Part shown: positions 9,330 through 17,613 of the stretch, piece by piece
How the letters are laid out: the number at the start of each line of letters is the position of its first letter
How positions within the stretch are numbered: position 1 is the first letter of the stretch
Assembly: GCF_009834225.1 (NCBI RefSeq)
Contig: NZ_CP047177.1
Span: 1 to 64,000, forward strand
DNA length: 64,000 nucleotides
DNA from: Rathayibacter sp. VKM Ac-2759
GTDB lineage: Bacteria > Actinomycetota > Actinomycetes > Actinomycetales > Microbacteriaceae
Direction of reading: 5' to 3'
Notes under the pieces: generated by a model
Seen by the model: the letters and a program-made list of their open reading frames with translations, nothing else
The model's database searches: none
What the model was told of the DNA's origin: nothing
Translations under genes and position numbers: made by a program

Positions 9330-10910
9330 CTATTGATCGGCTATTCGGGTGATCACCGAGGCGAGGTGAGGGTCGTCACCCCGTGCTAGTCCTGCGAATT
9401 CCAACGCGCTGGTGCCATCGGTGGCGACCGTAGAACGAATGAAAACTCGCCGACGAGGGACAAGGAGGCCGGCCAGCAGGCCCAGGATCGCCAAGACGGA
9501 GAAGACCAGGACCCATTGCTGCGCGGGGTCGTGGTGCACTTCGAAAGATCCGAACCTCTTGACCGAGTCGAAGGTGATACTGCCGAGGCCGTTCGGAAGC
9601 TGTTGCGTTTCTCCGGGCTTCAGTTGAAGAGGTGTGGAGACTGACCCTTCTCCGGTCAGGGGTTGCATGCCTGCCGTGTCGAGAGCGTAGACCGACCTCG
9701 GTATACCATTGTCGATGCCGAGATCGCCCGCGAAGACGTTGAACGTGAGTACCGGATATTCGAGATCGGGATAAGAGGAGTAGAACGCCCCTGCTCGGTT
9801 CGTATCCTGTGTGGGGTAAAAGAATCCGACAAGACCAATTTGCTGGCTTAGCCCGTCCGGGATCTTGATCACTCCAAGCGACGTGAGGTTGGCGTCCTGC
9901 GGTAGAAACGCGACGGGGTCGCTGAAGACTGTGTTCCCGGCTGGATCTTTGATGGTGACGGTGGGCGCGTAACCGTTGCCCAGGAGATACATTTGAGTTC
10001 CGCCGAGAGACAGAGGTTCGTTGACTTTGATCGTTTCTTCTTGAGTGGTTTCTTCGGTCTGCCAACGTGTGGCCAGGGTGGCGGTGTAATCGAGCGGCTG
10101 ACCGAGCGCTGCGAGGTTCTGCTGTTCGTAGTCGACATCGAACGAGTCGAGGGTCACCGCGTAGGGATCAAGGTTGTTGGGATCGAAGAAGCGTCCAGGG
10201 TTGAACGAATCGAAGTTACCGAGGCTGTTGATGAACGTTTGCCCTTCGATCACAACGCGCTGTCCTGTATAGCCGAAGCTTGAGCCGACTCCTACGGCGA
10301 CGAGCACTCCGATGAGGGAGGTGTGAAAGAGGAGGTTGCCCGTCTCTCGGAGATAGCCTCGCTCTGCGCTGATCTCCACCCCCGAGCGTCGGACACGATA
10401 CCCCTGGCCGCGTAGTGATCTTTCGACAGACTCGACCTTTGCTGCCGCGTCGGCTGGACTCAAATCGACGGTCACAACGAAGACAGGAAGCCGGTTCAGG
10501 CGGGCTGGTACCGTCGGTGGCTGTTTACGTAATGCTTGGAGGTGGTGCTTAGTGCGTGGGATGATGCATCCGATAAGAGAGACGAAGAGAAGCAGATAGA
10601 TGCTCGAGAACCACACCGACGAGTAGACATCAAAACCCTGTATCTTCTCGATGAGACCAGCGACGTCAGGGTTATCGCGGAAGTACTGGCTGACTCCGTT
10701 CGGATCTGATGAGCGTTGCGGAACTAAAGATCCCGGGATCGCCGCGACGGACAGCAGTAGCAGCAGAATCAGAGCAGTTCTCATACTCGTCAGCTGTCGC
10801 CAGGCCCACGAGCCCCAGTACCGACCTTGCGTTCCTGGCGCGGCGACGTTTACAGGGGACCTCGGTGAATCGATGTGGTCAGTGGGGCGCAACACGTCAG
10901 TCTCTTCCAC
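9330..10910 (-). CDS. resB: System II cytochrome c assembly protein ResB (Ccs1)
   Basis: ResB works with CcsA/CcsB (ResC) to deliver haem to apocytochrome c outside the membrane. The 526-residue protein shows the expected order: two N-terminal helices (after WGSWAWRQLTSMRTALILLLLL), the RTKHHLQALRKQPPT loop after the second helix, a third helix around LLFHTSLIGVLVAVGVG with its conserved His, a large extracytoplasmic domain, and a final C-terminal helix. The start used is GTG 10910, overlapping the lgt stop by 14 bp; a GTG five codons later is possible. Its partner ccsB is at 13719-14762 on the other strand. Confidence 0.92.
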   Translation of the reverse strand: MEETDVLRPTDHIDSPRSPVNVAAPGTQGRYWGSWAWRQLTSMRTALILLLLLSVAAIPGSLVPQRSSDPNGVSQYFRDNPDVAGLIEKIQGFDVYSSVWFSSIYLLLFVSLIGCIIPRTKHHLQALRKQPPTVPARLNRLPVFVVTVDLSPADAAAKVESVERSLRGQGYRVRRSGVEISAERGYLRETGNLLFHTSLIGVLVAVGVGSSFGYTGQRVVIEGQTFINSLGNFDSFNPGRFFDPNNLDPYAVTLDSFDVDYEQQNLAALGQPLDYTATLATRWQTEETTQEETIKVNEPLSLGGTQMYLLGNGYAPTVTIKDPAGNTVFSDPVAFLPQDANLTSLGVIKIPDGLSQQIGLVGFFYPTQDTNRAGAFYSSYPDLEYPVLTFNVFAGDLGIDNGIPRSVYALDTAGMQPLTGEGSVSTPLQLKPGETQQLPNGLGSITFDSVKRFGSFEVHHDPAQQWVLVFSVLAILGLLAGLLVPRRRVFIRSTVATDGTSALEFAGLARGDDPHLASVITRIADQ

Positions 10911-11775
10911 TGCCGGCGGCCGATGCGTTGTTTCCGGATCGATAGACGCCGTCTTCGCTGGCGGCCGTGCGGCGTGTGCTCAGGATGACCAGCAGCACTC
11001 CCGTGATCGCGACTATGAGTGCGGTCAGCGTGTTCACCTTCATGCCTAGGACCAGCAGTTCTGATGGGTCGATGCGGAGCGTCTCGAACCAGGCACGGCC
11101 GGTCCCGTAAATGATCATGTACAGGCCCAAAGCTCCACCTGTCCGCAGTCGGACGCGGCGTTCAACGGCGAGGATGACAAGCGCGCCTGCGACGTTCCAT
11201 AGAATCTCGTACAGGAACAGCGGGTGAAAGAGGGTGTCCGCCGGCATTCCGGAAGGAAACGCCGGATTCGATGAATCGATGTTCAGGCCCCAGGGCAAAG
11301 TGGTCGGTGCGCCGAAGAGCTCCTGGTTGAAGTAGTTGCCCAGCCGACCGAACGCTTGAGCAAGGAGAAGACCCGGCACCACCGCATCGGCAAATGAGAG
11401 GAATCGCACTCCTGCCCGTCGACAACCGATGTAATAACCGACGGCTCCGAAAAGTATGGAGCCGAAGATTGCTAACCCACCCTCCCAGACGTAGAAAATC
11501 CTCCAGGGGTCGGCGCCGTCGTAGAAGTAGTCCGAAGGATGAGTGGCTACGTGGTACAGGCGTCCACCAAGAATGGCGAACGGTATCGCCGCGAGCGACA
11601 TGTCGAGGACGAGGTCCGAACGCCCTCCTCGACGTTGAAAGCGGCGTGATGTGAAGGCAACTGCAATAGCAATGCCGATGAGAATGAAGATGGCGTAGAA
11701 ATAGACCCGGAAGGAGCCGACTTCTATGAAGCTCACGGAAGGACTGGGAATGCCTGCTGCGCTGGGGAGAATCAT
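10897..11775 (-). CDS. lgt: Prolipoprotein diacylglyceryl transferase
   Basis: Lgt transfers diacylglycerol to the lipobox cysteine of prolipoproteins, the first step of lipoprotein maturation. The 292-residue protein begins with a segment (MILPSAAGIPSPSVSFIEVGSF is the N-terminal region) typical of actinobacterial Lgt, has about seven helices, and contains the Lgt signature GRLGNYFNQELFG near residue 140. The essential His in YHVATH and the C-terminal RAWFETLRID motif are present. ATG 11775 follows the stop of the upstream TlpA-like gene by three bases, so the genes are likely translated together. With lnt in the same cluster, two of the three lipoprotein-processing enzymes are plasmid-borne here; lspA is not in the window. 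Confidence 0.94.
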   Translation of the reverse strand: MILPSAAGIPSPSVSFIEVGSFRVYFYAIFILIGIAIAVAFTSRRFQRRGGRSDLVLDMSLAAIPFAILGGRLYHVATHPSDYFYDGADPWRIFYVWEGGLAIFGSILFGAVGYYIGCRRAGVRFLSFADAVVPGLLLAQAFGRLGNYFNQELFGAPTTLPWGLNIDSSNPAFPSGMPADTLFHPLFLYEILWNVAGALVILAVERRVRLRTGGALGLYMIIYGTGRAWFETLRIDPSELLVLGMKVNTLTALIVAITGVLLVILSTRRTAASEDGVYRSGNNASAAGSGRD

Positions 11776-11778
11776 GTT

Positions 11779-12384
11779 TTACTCCCCCTCTGCAAGTGTG
11801 TCGTTGACAAGCGTTCTCAGGATGCTTTGGTCGGCCAGGCGACCGAGAATTCGTGACGCCACGCGCCCCTTACGGTCGAGAACGACCGTCGTCGGTACAG
11901 CGTTCGGTGCAACACTTCCGCTGAATGCGAGTTGCATTTCGCCGGAATTGACGTCGATGATCGAGGGATAGGAAATTCCGAACTGGCCGGCAAAGGCGGT
12001 TGCAGTCGCGGTTTGGTCGCGTACATTGACCCCCAGGAACGCAACATCTTGGTCGGAGAACTCCTCGTTGAGCGCCTGAAGGTCCGGGGCCTCCGCGCGG
12101 CAGGGAGCGCAGCCCGCATACCAGAAGTTGACGACGGTAACTCTTCCCGCGTACGTGTCAGGGGCCACCGTTGAGCCGTCCTCGAGCACTCCGGAGAATA
12201 CGATCGGCTCCCCTCGGCTTTCGGCGCCGATTTCGGTGACCGCACCATCTCCGGCTATGTAGTTCTTCCCACTTCCTGCGCGATATTGTTCCGCGAGAGA
12301 GTCGCTCGAACACCCCGCGAGCAGAAGAAGACCTATTACAGCGAGTGTGGCCGGAAGAAAGCGCCTGTGCGGGGGTACGACCAT
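11779..12384 (-). CDS. TlpA/ResA-like thioredoxin-fold lipoprotein
   Basis: This is an outward-facing thiol-disulfide protein. From ATG 12384 the product begins with a basic segment and a hydrophobic helix ending in the lipobox LLAGC, so it should be anchored as a lipoprotein, a substrate for the lgt and lnt products next door. The thioredoxin-like domain carries NFWYAGCAPCRAE with active site CAPC and the cis-Pro region NAVPTTVVLD. ResA proteins reduce apocytochrome c cysteines using electrons from CcdA. A TTG at 12471 would add 29 residues low in structure before the signal peptide and is less likely. It is the first gene of the lgt-resB-ccdA-lnt cluster. Confidence 0.9.
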   Translation of the reverse strand: MVVPPHRRFLPATLAVIGLLLLAGCSSDSLAEQYRAGSGKNYIAGDGAVTEIGAESRGEPIVFSGVLEDGSTVAPDTYAGRVTVVNFWYAGCAPCRAEAPDLQALNEEFSDQDVAFLGVNVRDQTATATAFAGQFGISYPSIIDVNSGEMQLAFSGSVAPNAVPTTVVLDRKGRVASRILGRLADQSILRTLVNDTLAEGE

Positions 12385-12580
12385 CCCGCGAGGCGGCGCA
12401 TTCGTGACGGGAGTGTCAGTCGTGGTCGGATTGGCGGTGCCGTCGGCAGCACGAAAATTTTTGGTGCTCAAAAGTCTCTCTCAACCAGCGTGGGGCCACA
12501 GAAGTGGCTGACGTCGCGAAGTACATGCGAATTGCACGTACGGGAGCCCTTCAGATATCGGGCTGGAGCGGCGTCGCTGG

Positions 12581-12991
12581 TTAGGTTCGGCTGATTGAAA
12601 GAGCGAGAAGAGAGGGACCTCGCACGAGGACAGGGCCTTCGGGCAGGATCGGGCCTGCGGGAGCGTCTTCGGGAAGGTGATTTTGTGGTTGAGCCCGGTT
12701 CGCGAGAACGACCGTCGGCTCTTGGGTGATGAGTAAGCACGTCGTCGCGGCGGGCCCGCAAGCGGGCGCGCAGACTTCGCCGCACGAGGGCGCACTCGCG
12801 AGTGGGGACGCCGAACCGGGGTCTGGGGTCAGCTCTAGGACGGTCGCCGATGCCACTTGATCGAACGTCCCTTGTCCTGCCGTTGCGGTCTGGAAGTGCA
12901 TCCCGAGCAGACCGACGAGGATACCCATCACAGCAAGAAGTAGAAGGAGAGGAGCTCGGCGGGGGGCGGACTGATGCTCTGTCTGCAACAC
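12581..12991 (-). CDS. DUF6153-like small exported protein
   Basis: The 136-residue product has an N-terminal hydrophobic helix ending in GILVGLLGMH, the feature I associate with DUF6153, followed by a region with four close cysteines (CGEVCAPACG then CLLI). The Met-His pair and clustered Cys outside the membrane could bind copper, but this is inference. It starts with GTG at 12991 and diverges from the + strand genes at 13212 onward; a CsoR-type operator lies 140 bp upstream of it in the shared intergenic region. Confidence 0.65.
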   Translation of the reverse strand: MLQTEHQSAPRRAPLLLLLAVMGILVGLLGMHFQTATAGQGTFDQVASATVLELTPDPGSASPLASAPSCGEVCAPACGPAATTCLLITQEPTVVLANRAQPQNHLPEDAPAGPILPEGPVLVRGPSLLALSISRT

Positions 12992-13130
12992 GACTGCCCT
13001 ACCCTTCGCTGATTCGTGATGGCCGGCGTTACGAGGTGCGACCGTGTTGATCGCGCGGACCCTGTGCGCGACGGCCGATGTCGAACTTCGCGCCCGCAGG
13101 GCACGCCATGTCGCTCGCTCCGGTGAAGGT

Positions 13131-13145
13131 TACCCTAGGGGGGTA
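13131..13145. promoter_or_regulatory. CsoR-type operator in divergent intergenic region
   Basis: TACCCTAGGGGGGTA resembles the operator found before copB (TACCC, short spacer, GGGTA) but with a less regular centre. It lies between the minus-strand DUF6153-like gene and the plus-strand genes leading into ccsB and ctaA, and could place either or both under copper control. Confidence 0.65.
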
Positions 13146-13211
13146 TGAGTTCCTACTGGCAGGGGTCGCTTGACGGTCTCGAGGGCAGCATCGATCAGGG
13201 AGGGTGGACGC

Positions 13212-13643
13212 GTGAGAGTGAGGGGTCCTGTCCGCGGTAGCGGTGTGGCGGTCGCGGTCACAGGAGGAGCCGTTCTCGCGAGTCTCGTTGCCGCCTGGTT
13301 CCTTGTCTCTCCTCAACGAGATGCCGCAGGCGATCTGCCCCCCTCCGAGGAGCCCCTCAGTTCGGCGCCCGCAGCTGAGGTTCGAGTCGTACATGAGGCG
13401 CTGCACACCCTCGGTGAGCGCTGCGCCGTCGAAGACGGTGAACCGCCAGATGTTGCTGCCGAGGTGGATGCGATTCTCCGCTTCGCGGACCTGTACCCCG
13501 AGGGGCGGTTCGCGATCGATGACGAGGACGGAACACCGCTGTCGCTGCTTCTTGTGACGCGGGCAGCGCTGGACACCTGCGCGCCTGAGGCGGCGGTCCG
13601 CGTCAACGAAGTGTTGCCCCCAGAGTTCCGCTCTACTTCGTAG
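13212..13643 (+). CDS. Membrane-anchored exported protein of unknown function
   Basis: From GTG 13212, preceded by GGGAGGG at good spacing, the product has 143 residues. A basic N-terminus is followed by a hydrophobic helix (AVAVTGGAVLASLVAAWFLV) and then a mainly acidic extracytoplasmic domain with two Cys (ERCAVED and DTCAPE) that could form a disulfide. A TTG at 13170 would add 14 residues but lacks a good ribosome binding site. It is followed within 80 bp by ccsB on the same strand and lies just after a CsoR-type operator, so copper-controlled co-transcription with ccsB is plausible. No family recognised. Confidence 0.7.
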   Translation: MRVRGPVRGSGVAVAVTGGAVLASLVAAWFLVSPQRDAAGDLPPSEEPLSSAPAAEVRVVHEALHTLGERCAVEDGEPPDVAAEVDAILRFADLYPEGRFAIDDEDGTPLSLLLVTRAALDTCAPEAAVRVNEVLPPEFRSTS

Positions 13644-13718
13644 GCGGCCGGAGGGCCAGCGTCTGAGGGCTTGCTGGTGTTCTGGGCCGCGGTCCGATCA
13701 GTCACCTACGCTGTTCCG

Positions 13719-14762
13719 GTGATCGAGACGCTCTCGCAGTACTCCGTGCTGGCCCTGTACTCCGCGATGGGCGTCTACGCCCTCGCGTTCATCTTTTTCG
13801 CCGTCGACCTCGCTCGTCGCTCCTCGTTCGCGGAGGAGCAGGCTGTACTCGTGGGTGAGGCGAAACTTGCGTCGCCAGCAACTGTGGCGCGAAGCGCTAG
13901 CGGACGAGCAAGCGTTGCTGGGGGAGCAGGTCGCGGTACAGCGACCCTCGCTCGCCTTGCCGACCGCGTTGAGGACGAGATCTACCACGCACCGTCGCGC
14001 TCGCGCACTGTGCGCGTGGGTTTCTCGCTCACGATCCTCGCCTGGGCCGTGCACCTTGTAGCGACCCTGCTCCGTGGCATCGCTGGCGGTCGAGTGCCGT
14101 GGGCGAACATGTACGAGTTCTCGATGACCGGAACACTTCTCATCATCGGCGTCTTCCTCCTCGTGCAGCTACGTTACGATCTCCGATTCCTCGGCGCATT
14201 CGTTACCGGGCTTGTCCTCGCCCTCCTTGGCGTTGCGGTGGTCAATTACTACGTCGCCGTGGTGCCGTTGCCGCCGGCGCTGCAGTCCGTGTGGCTGGTG
14301 ATCCATGTCCTGGTCGCGATCCTCGGCACCGCGTTTTTCGCTCTCGGGTTCGCTCTCTCGGTCACTCAACTGGCGCAGAGTCGCCGCGAGGGCGGCGGCG
14401 CCGGCAGCGGACGACTTCGTTTCCTCGCGACCCTGCCCGGTTCCCACGCGCTCGAAAACCTCTCCTACCGGGTGAACATCGTCGGTTTCATCCTGTGGAC
14501 CTTCACTCTCATCGCCGGGGCGGTCTGGGCGGAGCGAGCCTGGGGGCGCTACTGGGGCTGGGACACGAAAGAGGTGTGGACATTCATCATCTGGACGATC
14601 TACGCCGGCTACATCCACGCTCGAGCTACCCGCGGGTGGCGCGGCACACCGTCCGCATGGCTGTCGATCATCGGTTTCTCCGCCGTCATGTTCAACTTCG
14701 GAATCGTCAACGTGTTCTTTAAAGGGCTCCACGCGTACTCCGGCCTCAGTACCGGATCCTGA
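13719..14762 (+). CDS. ccsB: System II cytochrome c assembly protein CcsB/ResC (haem handling)
   Basis: This is the haem-delivery partner of ResB. The protein has about eight helices and carries the tryptophan-rich haem-binding motif WGWDTKEVWTFIIW in its C-terminal third, with conserved His residues in AVHLVAT, HVLVAIL and GYIHARA. The end of the protein, FGIVNVFFKGLHAYSGL, is also characteristic. GTG 13719 gives the N-terminus VIETLSQYSVLALYSAM, close to the usual start of the family; TTG 13671 would add 16 residues. It is on the opposite strand from resB but in the same island. Confidence 0.92.
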   Translation: MIETLSQYSVLALYSAMGVYALAFIFFAVDLARRSSFAEEQAVLVGEAKLASPATVARSASGRASVAGGAGRGTATLARLADRVEDEIYHAPSRSRTVRVGFSLTILAWAVHLVATLLRGIAGGRVPWANMYEFSMTGTLLIIGVFLLVQLRYDLRFLGAFVTGLVLALLGVAVVNYYVAVVPLPPALQSVWLVIHVLVAILGTAFFALGFALSVTQLAQSRREGGGAGSGRLRFLATLPGSHALENLSYRVNIVGFILWTFTLIAGAVWAERAWGRYWGWDTKEVWTFIIWTIYAGYIHARATRGWRGTPSAWLSIIGFSAVMFNFGIVNVFFKGLHAYSGLSTGS

Positions 14763-14813
14763 CCCAGGTAGTTCGAAAGTCACTCCTTCAGTCTTTCTAA
14801 GCAACTAAGAAAA

Positions 14814-15782
14814 GTGATGATTCCTACCCCGTTCTCGCTTCTTGCCGAGCGCCTGACCCTCTCGCCGAAGGCTCTTCAACGGGCGGCCACCGCATCGCTT
14901 GTGGCAAGCATCCTCATCATCGTTTTCGGGGGAGTGGTCCGTCTGACCGGGTCAGGCTTAGGATGCCCGACGTGGCCCGCTTGCGAGCCAGGGTCCCTTG
15001 CCGCTACTCCCGCTCTGGGAATCCACGGATTCATTGAATTCACAAACCGTGCATTCACTGGTGTTCTGGTAGCAGCAGTCGCGTGGGTGATCATTGCCGC
15101 AAGGCTGCAACCCCTGAGGGATCGCACGATGACCAGACTTGCCTGGTCGCAATTCTGGCTCGTCGTCGCCAACGCGCTTGCCGGGGGTGTGACCGTATTC
15201 TCCGGACTCAACCCCTACATTGTCGCGGGTCATTTCGTCCTCGCGATTGCGCTGCTCACGACGACCGCGCTCACGTGGCACCGTGCGCGTACTGCGCAGT
15301 CGGCAATGTTCGCACCATCACCACTTGTTCGCGGCCTGAGCGTAGGACTGGCAGGTATCACGCTGACGGTGATTCTGGTGGGCACGCTTGTGACAGGGAC
15401 GGGGCCTCATGCGGGAGACACGGCTGAAGTACCGCGCATGCAGTTCGAGTGGGTAAATGTCACCATTGTGCACGGCGCGCTCGGCACGCTGTCTCTTGCG
15501 CTTGCGCTCCTTCTCTGGGTCAAACTGCGATCTGAACCAAACGCGCAGCTAGCGCGACGACGGGTACTCGTCTACATCATCGTCGTCGTTCTGCAGGCTC
15601 TTCTGGGTATCGGACAGTCTCTACTCGGTCTGCCGGAGGTGCTGGTCGCCCTACATTTGCTGGGATCGGCACTCGTCTGGGTGGGAGCTCTCCGAGTGGT
15701 ACTAGACGTCAACCCTGGACTACTGGCTACCCGTTCACGAGCTTCAGCCGAGCAAAGCGGCTCATCCCAATCGGGGGTGTAG
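14814..15782 (+). CDS. ctaA: Haem A synthase CtaA (COX15 family)
   Basis: CtaA converts haem O to haem A for aa3-type cytochrome oxidase. The 322-residue protein has eight helices and the family signatures RLTGSGLGCPTWPACEP near residue 45, HGFIEFTNR near residue 75, and conserved His in GHFVLA, TGTGPHAGD and LHLLGSA. It starts at GTG 14814 or the next codon, ATG 14817. The last residues (after about 310) run into the edge of the ISL3 element, and the reading frame ends inside sequence shared with the transposase 3' end, so the original C-terminus may have been replaced. All catalytic parts are intact. Confidence 0.9.
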   Translation: MMIPTPFSLLAERLTLSPKALQRAATASLVASILIIVFGGVVRLTGSGLGCPTWPACEPGSLAATPALGIHGFIEFTNRAFTGVLVAAVAWVIIAARLQPLRDRTMTRLAWSQFWLVVANALAGGVTVFSGLNPYIVAGHFVLAIALLTTTALTWHRARTAQSAMFAPSPLVRGLSVGLAGITLTVILVGTLVTGTGPHAGDTAEVPRMQFEWVNVTIVHGALGTLSLALALLLWVKLRSEPNAQLARRRVLVYIIVVVLQALLGIGQSLLGLPEVLVALHLLGSALVWVGALRVVLDVNPGLLATRSRASAEQSGSSQSGV

Positions 15783-17087
15783 GAGTTGGGGTCTGAAGCC
15801 GCCGGTCTCGAGCAGGCTTCGGGCGATGTAGTTGGTCAGGTTGCGGAACCCGAGTGCGGAGCCGCGCAGGTGTTCGAGCCGTCCGTTGAGCGCCTCGGTC
15901 GGCCCGTTGCTGGTGCCGGGTCGTTCGAAGTAGGCGAGCACGTCAGCGGCTCGCTTCTTCAGGGTCCGGCCCAGGGTGGTGAGCTCGGTGAGCACCTTGG
16001 GGACGCCGGCGCTGAGGTCGGTGATCAGCTTCTCCATGAGCTCGCGGCAACGTTGCCGGTCCTCGTGGCGATAGGCGGCGATCATGCGCTGGTAGACACC
16101 CCAGGTCGCCTCGACCTCGACGTGAGCGTCATCAACGAACAGCGCGCGTAGCCTGTCGCTCTGCTTGTCGGTGAGCAGGTCCGCGCCGGTGTGCAGCGTG
16201 CGCCGCGACTTGTAGAGCGGGTCGTCCCTGAACCCACGGTGCCCGTGGATCGCGAGTTGGACCCGGCGCCGGCACCTGTCGAGGGCGTCACCGGCCAGGC
16301 GCACGACGTGGAAGGGATCCATCACCGTGACCGCGTCCGGGATCTCCTCTGCAGCGGCGGTCTTGAACCCGGTGAAGCCGTCCATCGCGACCACCTCGAC
16401 CGCGTCACGGAAGGCGTCGTCGCGGTCGGCGAGCCAGGTCTTGAACGCCGCCTTCGACCGGCCCTCGACCATGTCCAGCAGCCTTGCTGGGCCGGCGCCA
16501 TCGCGGACCGGGGTGAGGTCGATGATCACGGTGACGTACTTGTCGCCACGCCTGGTGTGGCGCCAGACGTGCTCATCGACGCCAATGACCTTCACGCCCT
16601 CGAACCGCGTGGGGTCGTTGATCAGCAGCCGCTTGCCTTCAGCCAGGACCGCGTTGTTGGCGGTGTCCCACGCGACCCCGAGTCCCTCGGCGACACGTGC
16701 GACGGTGAGGTGTGCGACCACGATCCCTTCCAGCGCCCACCGCAGCCCGGTGCGCGAGAGCTTCGCGCGTGGCTCCGCCGCGGCGCTGGTGTCTTGGCGC
16801 CACACGTGTCCGCAGTCGGCACAGCGGTAGCGGCGCACTACAACTTCCAGCACGGTCGGTCGCCAGCCCAGCGGCTCGTGGGCCAACCGCCGGATCACGG
16901 TGTCACGAGCAGCGCCTTCGCTGCCGCACCGTCGGCACCACTGATCTGGTTCCACCACGCGGCACGCGAGGACCGCACGATCCGGTTCAAGTTGTTGTCC
17001 GGTCACGCTCAGACCGAGGCCGTCGAGTCGAGCGAAGGCGGTCAGGTCAGGGCGGCCGAAGCCGGCCGGCGGGGTAGCGTCGGACAC
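15762..17087 (-). CDS. ISL3 family transposase
   Basis: The 441-residue protein moves the insertion element by a DDE mechanism. An N-terminal zinc ribbon (CRRCGSEG then CADCGHVW) and helix-turn-helix precede the catalytic domain, which contains GVDEHVWRH, the second Asp in VVAMDGFTGFK, the VMDPFHVVRLA segment and a C-terminal STSNGPTEA/ALNGRLEHLRGSALGFRN region typical of ISL3. It starts with GTG 17087. The frame is intact, so it may be active. Confidence 0.93.
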   Translation of the reverse strand: MSDATPPAGFGRPDLTAFARLDGLGLSVTGQQLEPDRAVLACRVVEPDQWCRRCGSEGAARDTVIRRLAHEPLGWRPTVLEVVVRRYRCADCGHVWRQDTSAAAEPRAKLSRTGLRWALEGIVVAHLTVARVAEGLGVAWDTANNAVLAEGKRLLINDPTRFEGVKVIGVDEHVWRHTRRGDKYVTVIIDLTPVRDGAGPARLLDMVEGRSKAAFKTWLADRDDAFRDAVEVVAMDGFTGFKTAAAEEIPDAVTVMDPFHVVRLAGDALDRCRRRVQLAIHGHRGFRDDPLYKSRRTLHTGADLLTDKQSDRLRALFVDDAHVEVEATWGVYQRMIAAYRHEDRQRCRELMEKLITDLSAGVPKVLTELTTLGRTLKKRAADVLAYFERPGTSNGPTEALNGRLEHLRGSALGFRNLTNYIARSLLETGGFRPQLLHPRLG

Positions 17088-17160
17088 GTCGAGGTCTTTC
17101 CGATGGATGGCGTAGGAACCTCCATCGTCGGGAGACCTCGACGTCTATCTGCGGACCGAC
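17032..17160. repeat. 129-bp direct repeat, copy 1 (transposase 5' end and upstream DNA)
   Basis: This covers the first 19 codons of the ISL3 transposase and the DNA upstream of it. It recurs in the same orientation at 18784-18912 with four mismatches by eye. The two copies diverge at the same base, marking the element's right boundary. Confidence 0.85.
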
Positions 17161-17194
17161 TCGGCGGGGCGCGATCGTCTCGTGCGTTGGCGGA

Positions 17195-17506
17195 CTACGG
17201 GAGCTTGGACGCGAGGACGTCGGCCGCCAGGATCTCGGGTGCTGCGCCGAGGAGGTGCTGGTTGGCCATCAGGGCTGCGACGATGGCGCCGTTGGCGTGG
17301 GCGTCGCGAGCGGCTTCGTCGGGGAATGCATCGAAGATCCAGAAGGTGTCGGCGTGGGTCCTGACCGCGAACCAGACAATCGTTCCTACTTCTTCGTTGG
17401 CGAGTGCGACAGCGCCGGCGAGCAGATCGGCGACCGCGTCGTGCTGTCCATCGGCCGCGACGATCTTGGCGACGAAGGCATACGGAAGTGATGCGGGTGT
17501 GGACAT
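17195..17506 (-). CDS. Antibiotic biosynthesis monooxygenase (ABM/YgiN-like) domain protein
   Basis: The 103-residue protein fits a single ABM fold: an alpha/beta ferredoxin-like domain that in the family acts as a cofactor-free quinol monooxygenase or stress protein. Supporting features are FVAKIVAADGQHDAVADLLAGAV at the N-terminus, the NEEVGTIVWFAVRTHADTFWIFDAFPDEAARDAH middle, where the family has its conserved Glu/Phe strand, and the NGAIVAALMANQHLL helix. ATG 17506 has AAGGAG upstream. It diverges from the AraC-type regulator at 17614, which is the likely controller. Both genes lie between the two 129-bp repeats and may be element passengers. Confidence 0.85.
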   Translation of the reverse strand: MSTPASLPYAFVAKIVAADGQHDAVADLLAGAVALANEEVGTIVWFAVRTHADTFWIFDAFPDEAARDAHANGAIVAALMANQHLLGAAPEILAADVLASKLP

Positions 17507-17613
17507 GAGGGACTCTCCTTGACGTCGGGGTTCTTCGTGGGACGAGTTCAGCGTATGACGAGCGAGGGCCGGTGGGGAGTGGCGTATACGGCAGTATTGC
17601 TATTGTTTACGTC

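Larger units (their letters stand above)
15760..17160 (-). mobile_element. ISL3-family insertion element
   Basis: The element contains one ISL3 transposase on the minus strand. The left edge is close to 15760, where GGCTCATCCCAATCG overlaps both the ctaA and transposase stop codons. The right edge is placed near 17160 because a 129-bp stretch ending exactly there recurs at 18784-18912. An inverted partner of the left end, GACTGGGATGAG, lies at 18770-18781, so the element could alternatively extend to about 18784 and carry two passenger genes. No target duplication was identified. Confidence 0.7.
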
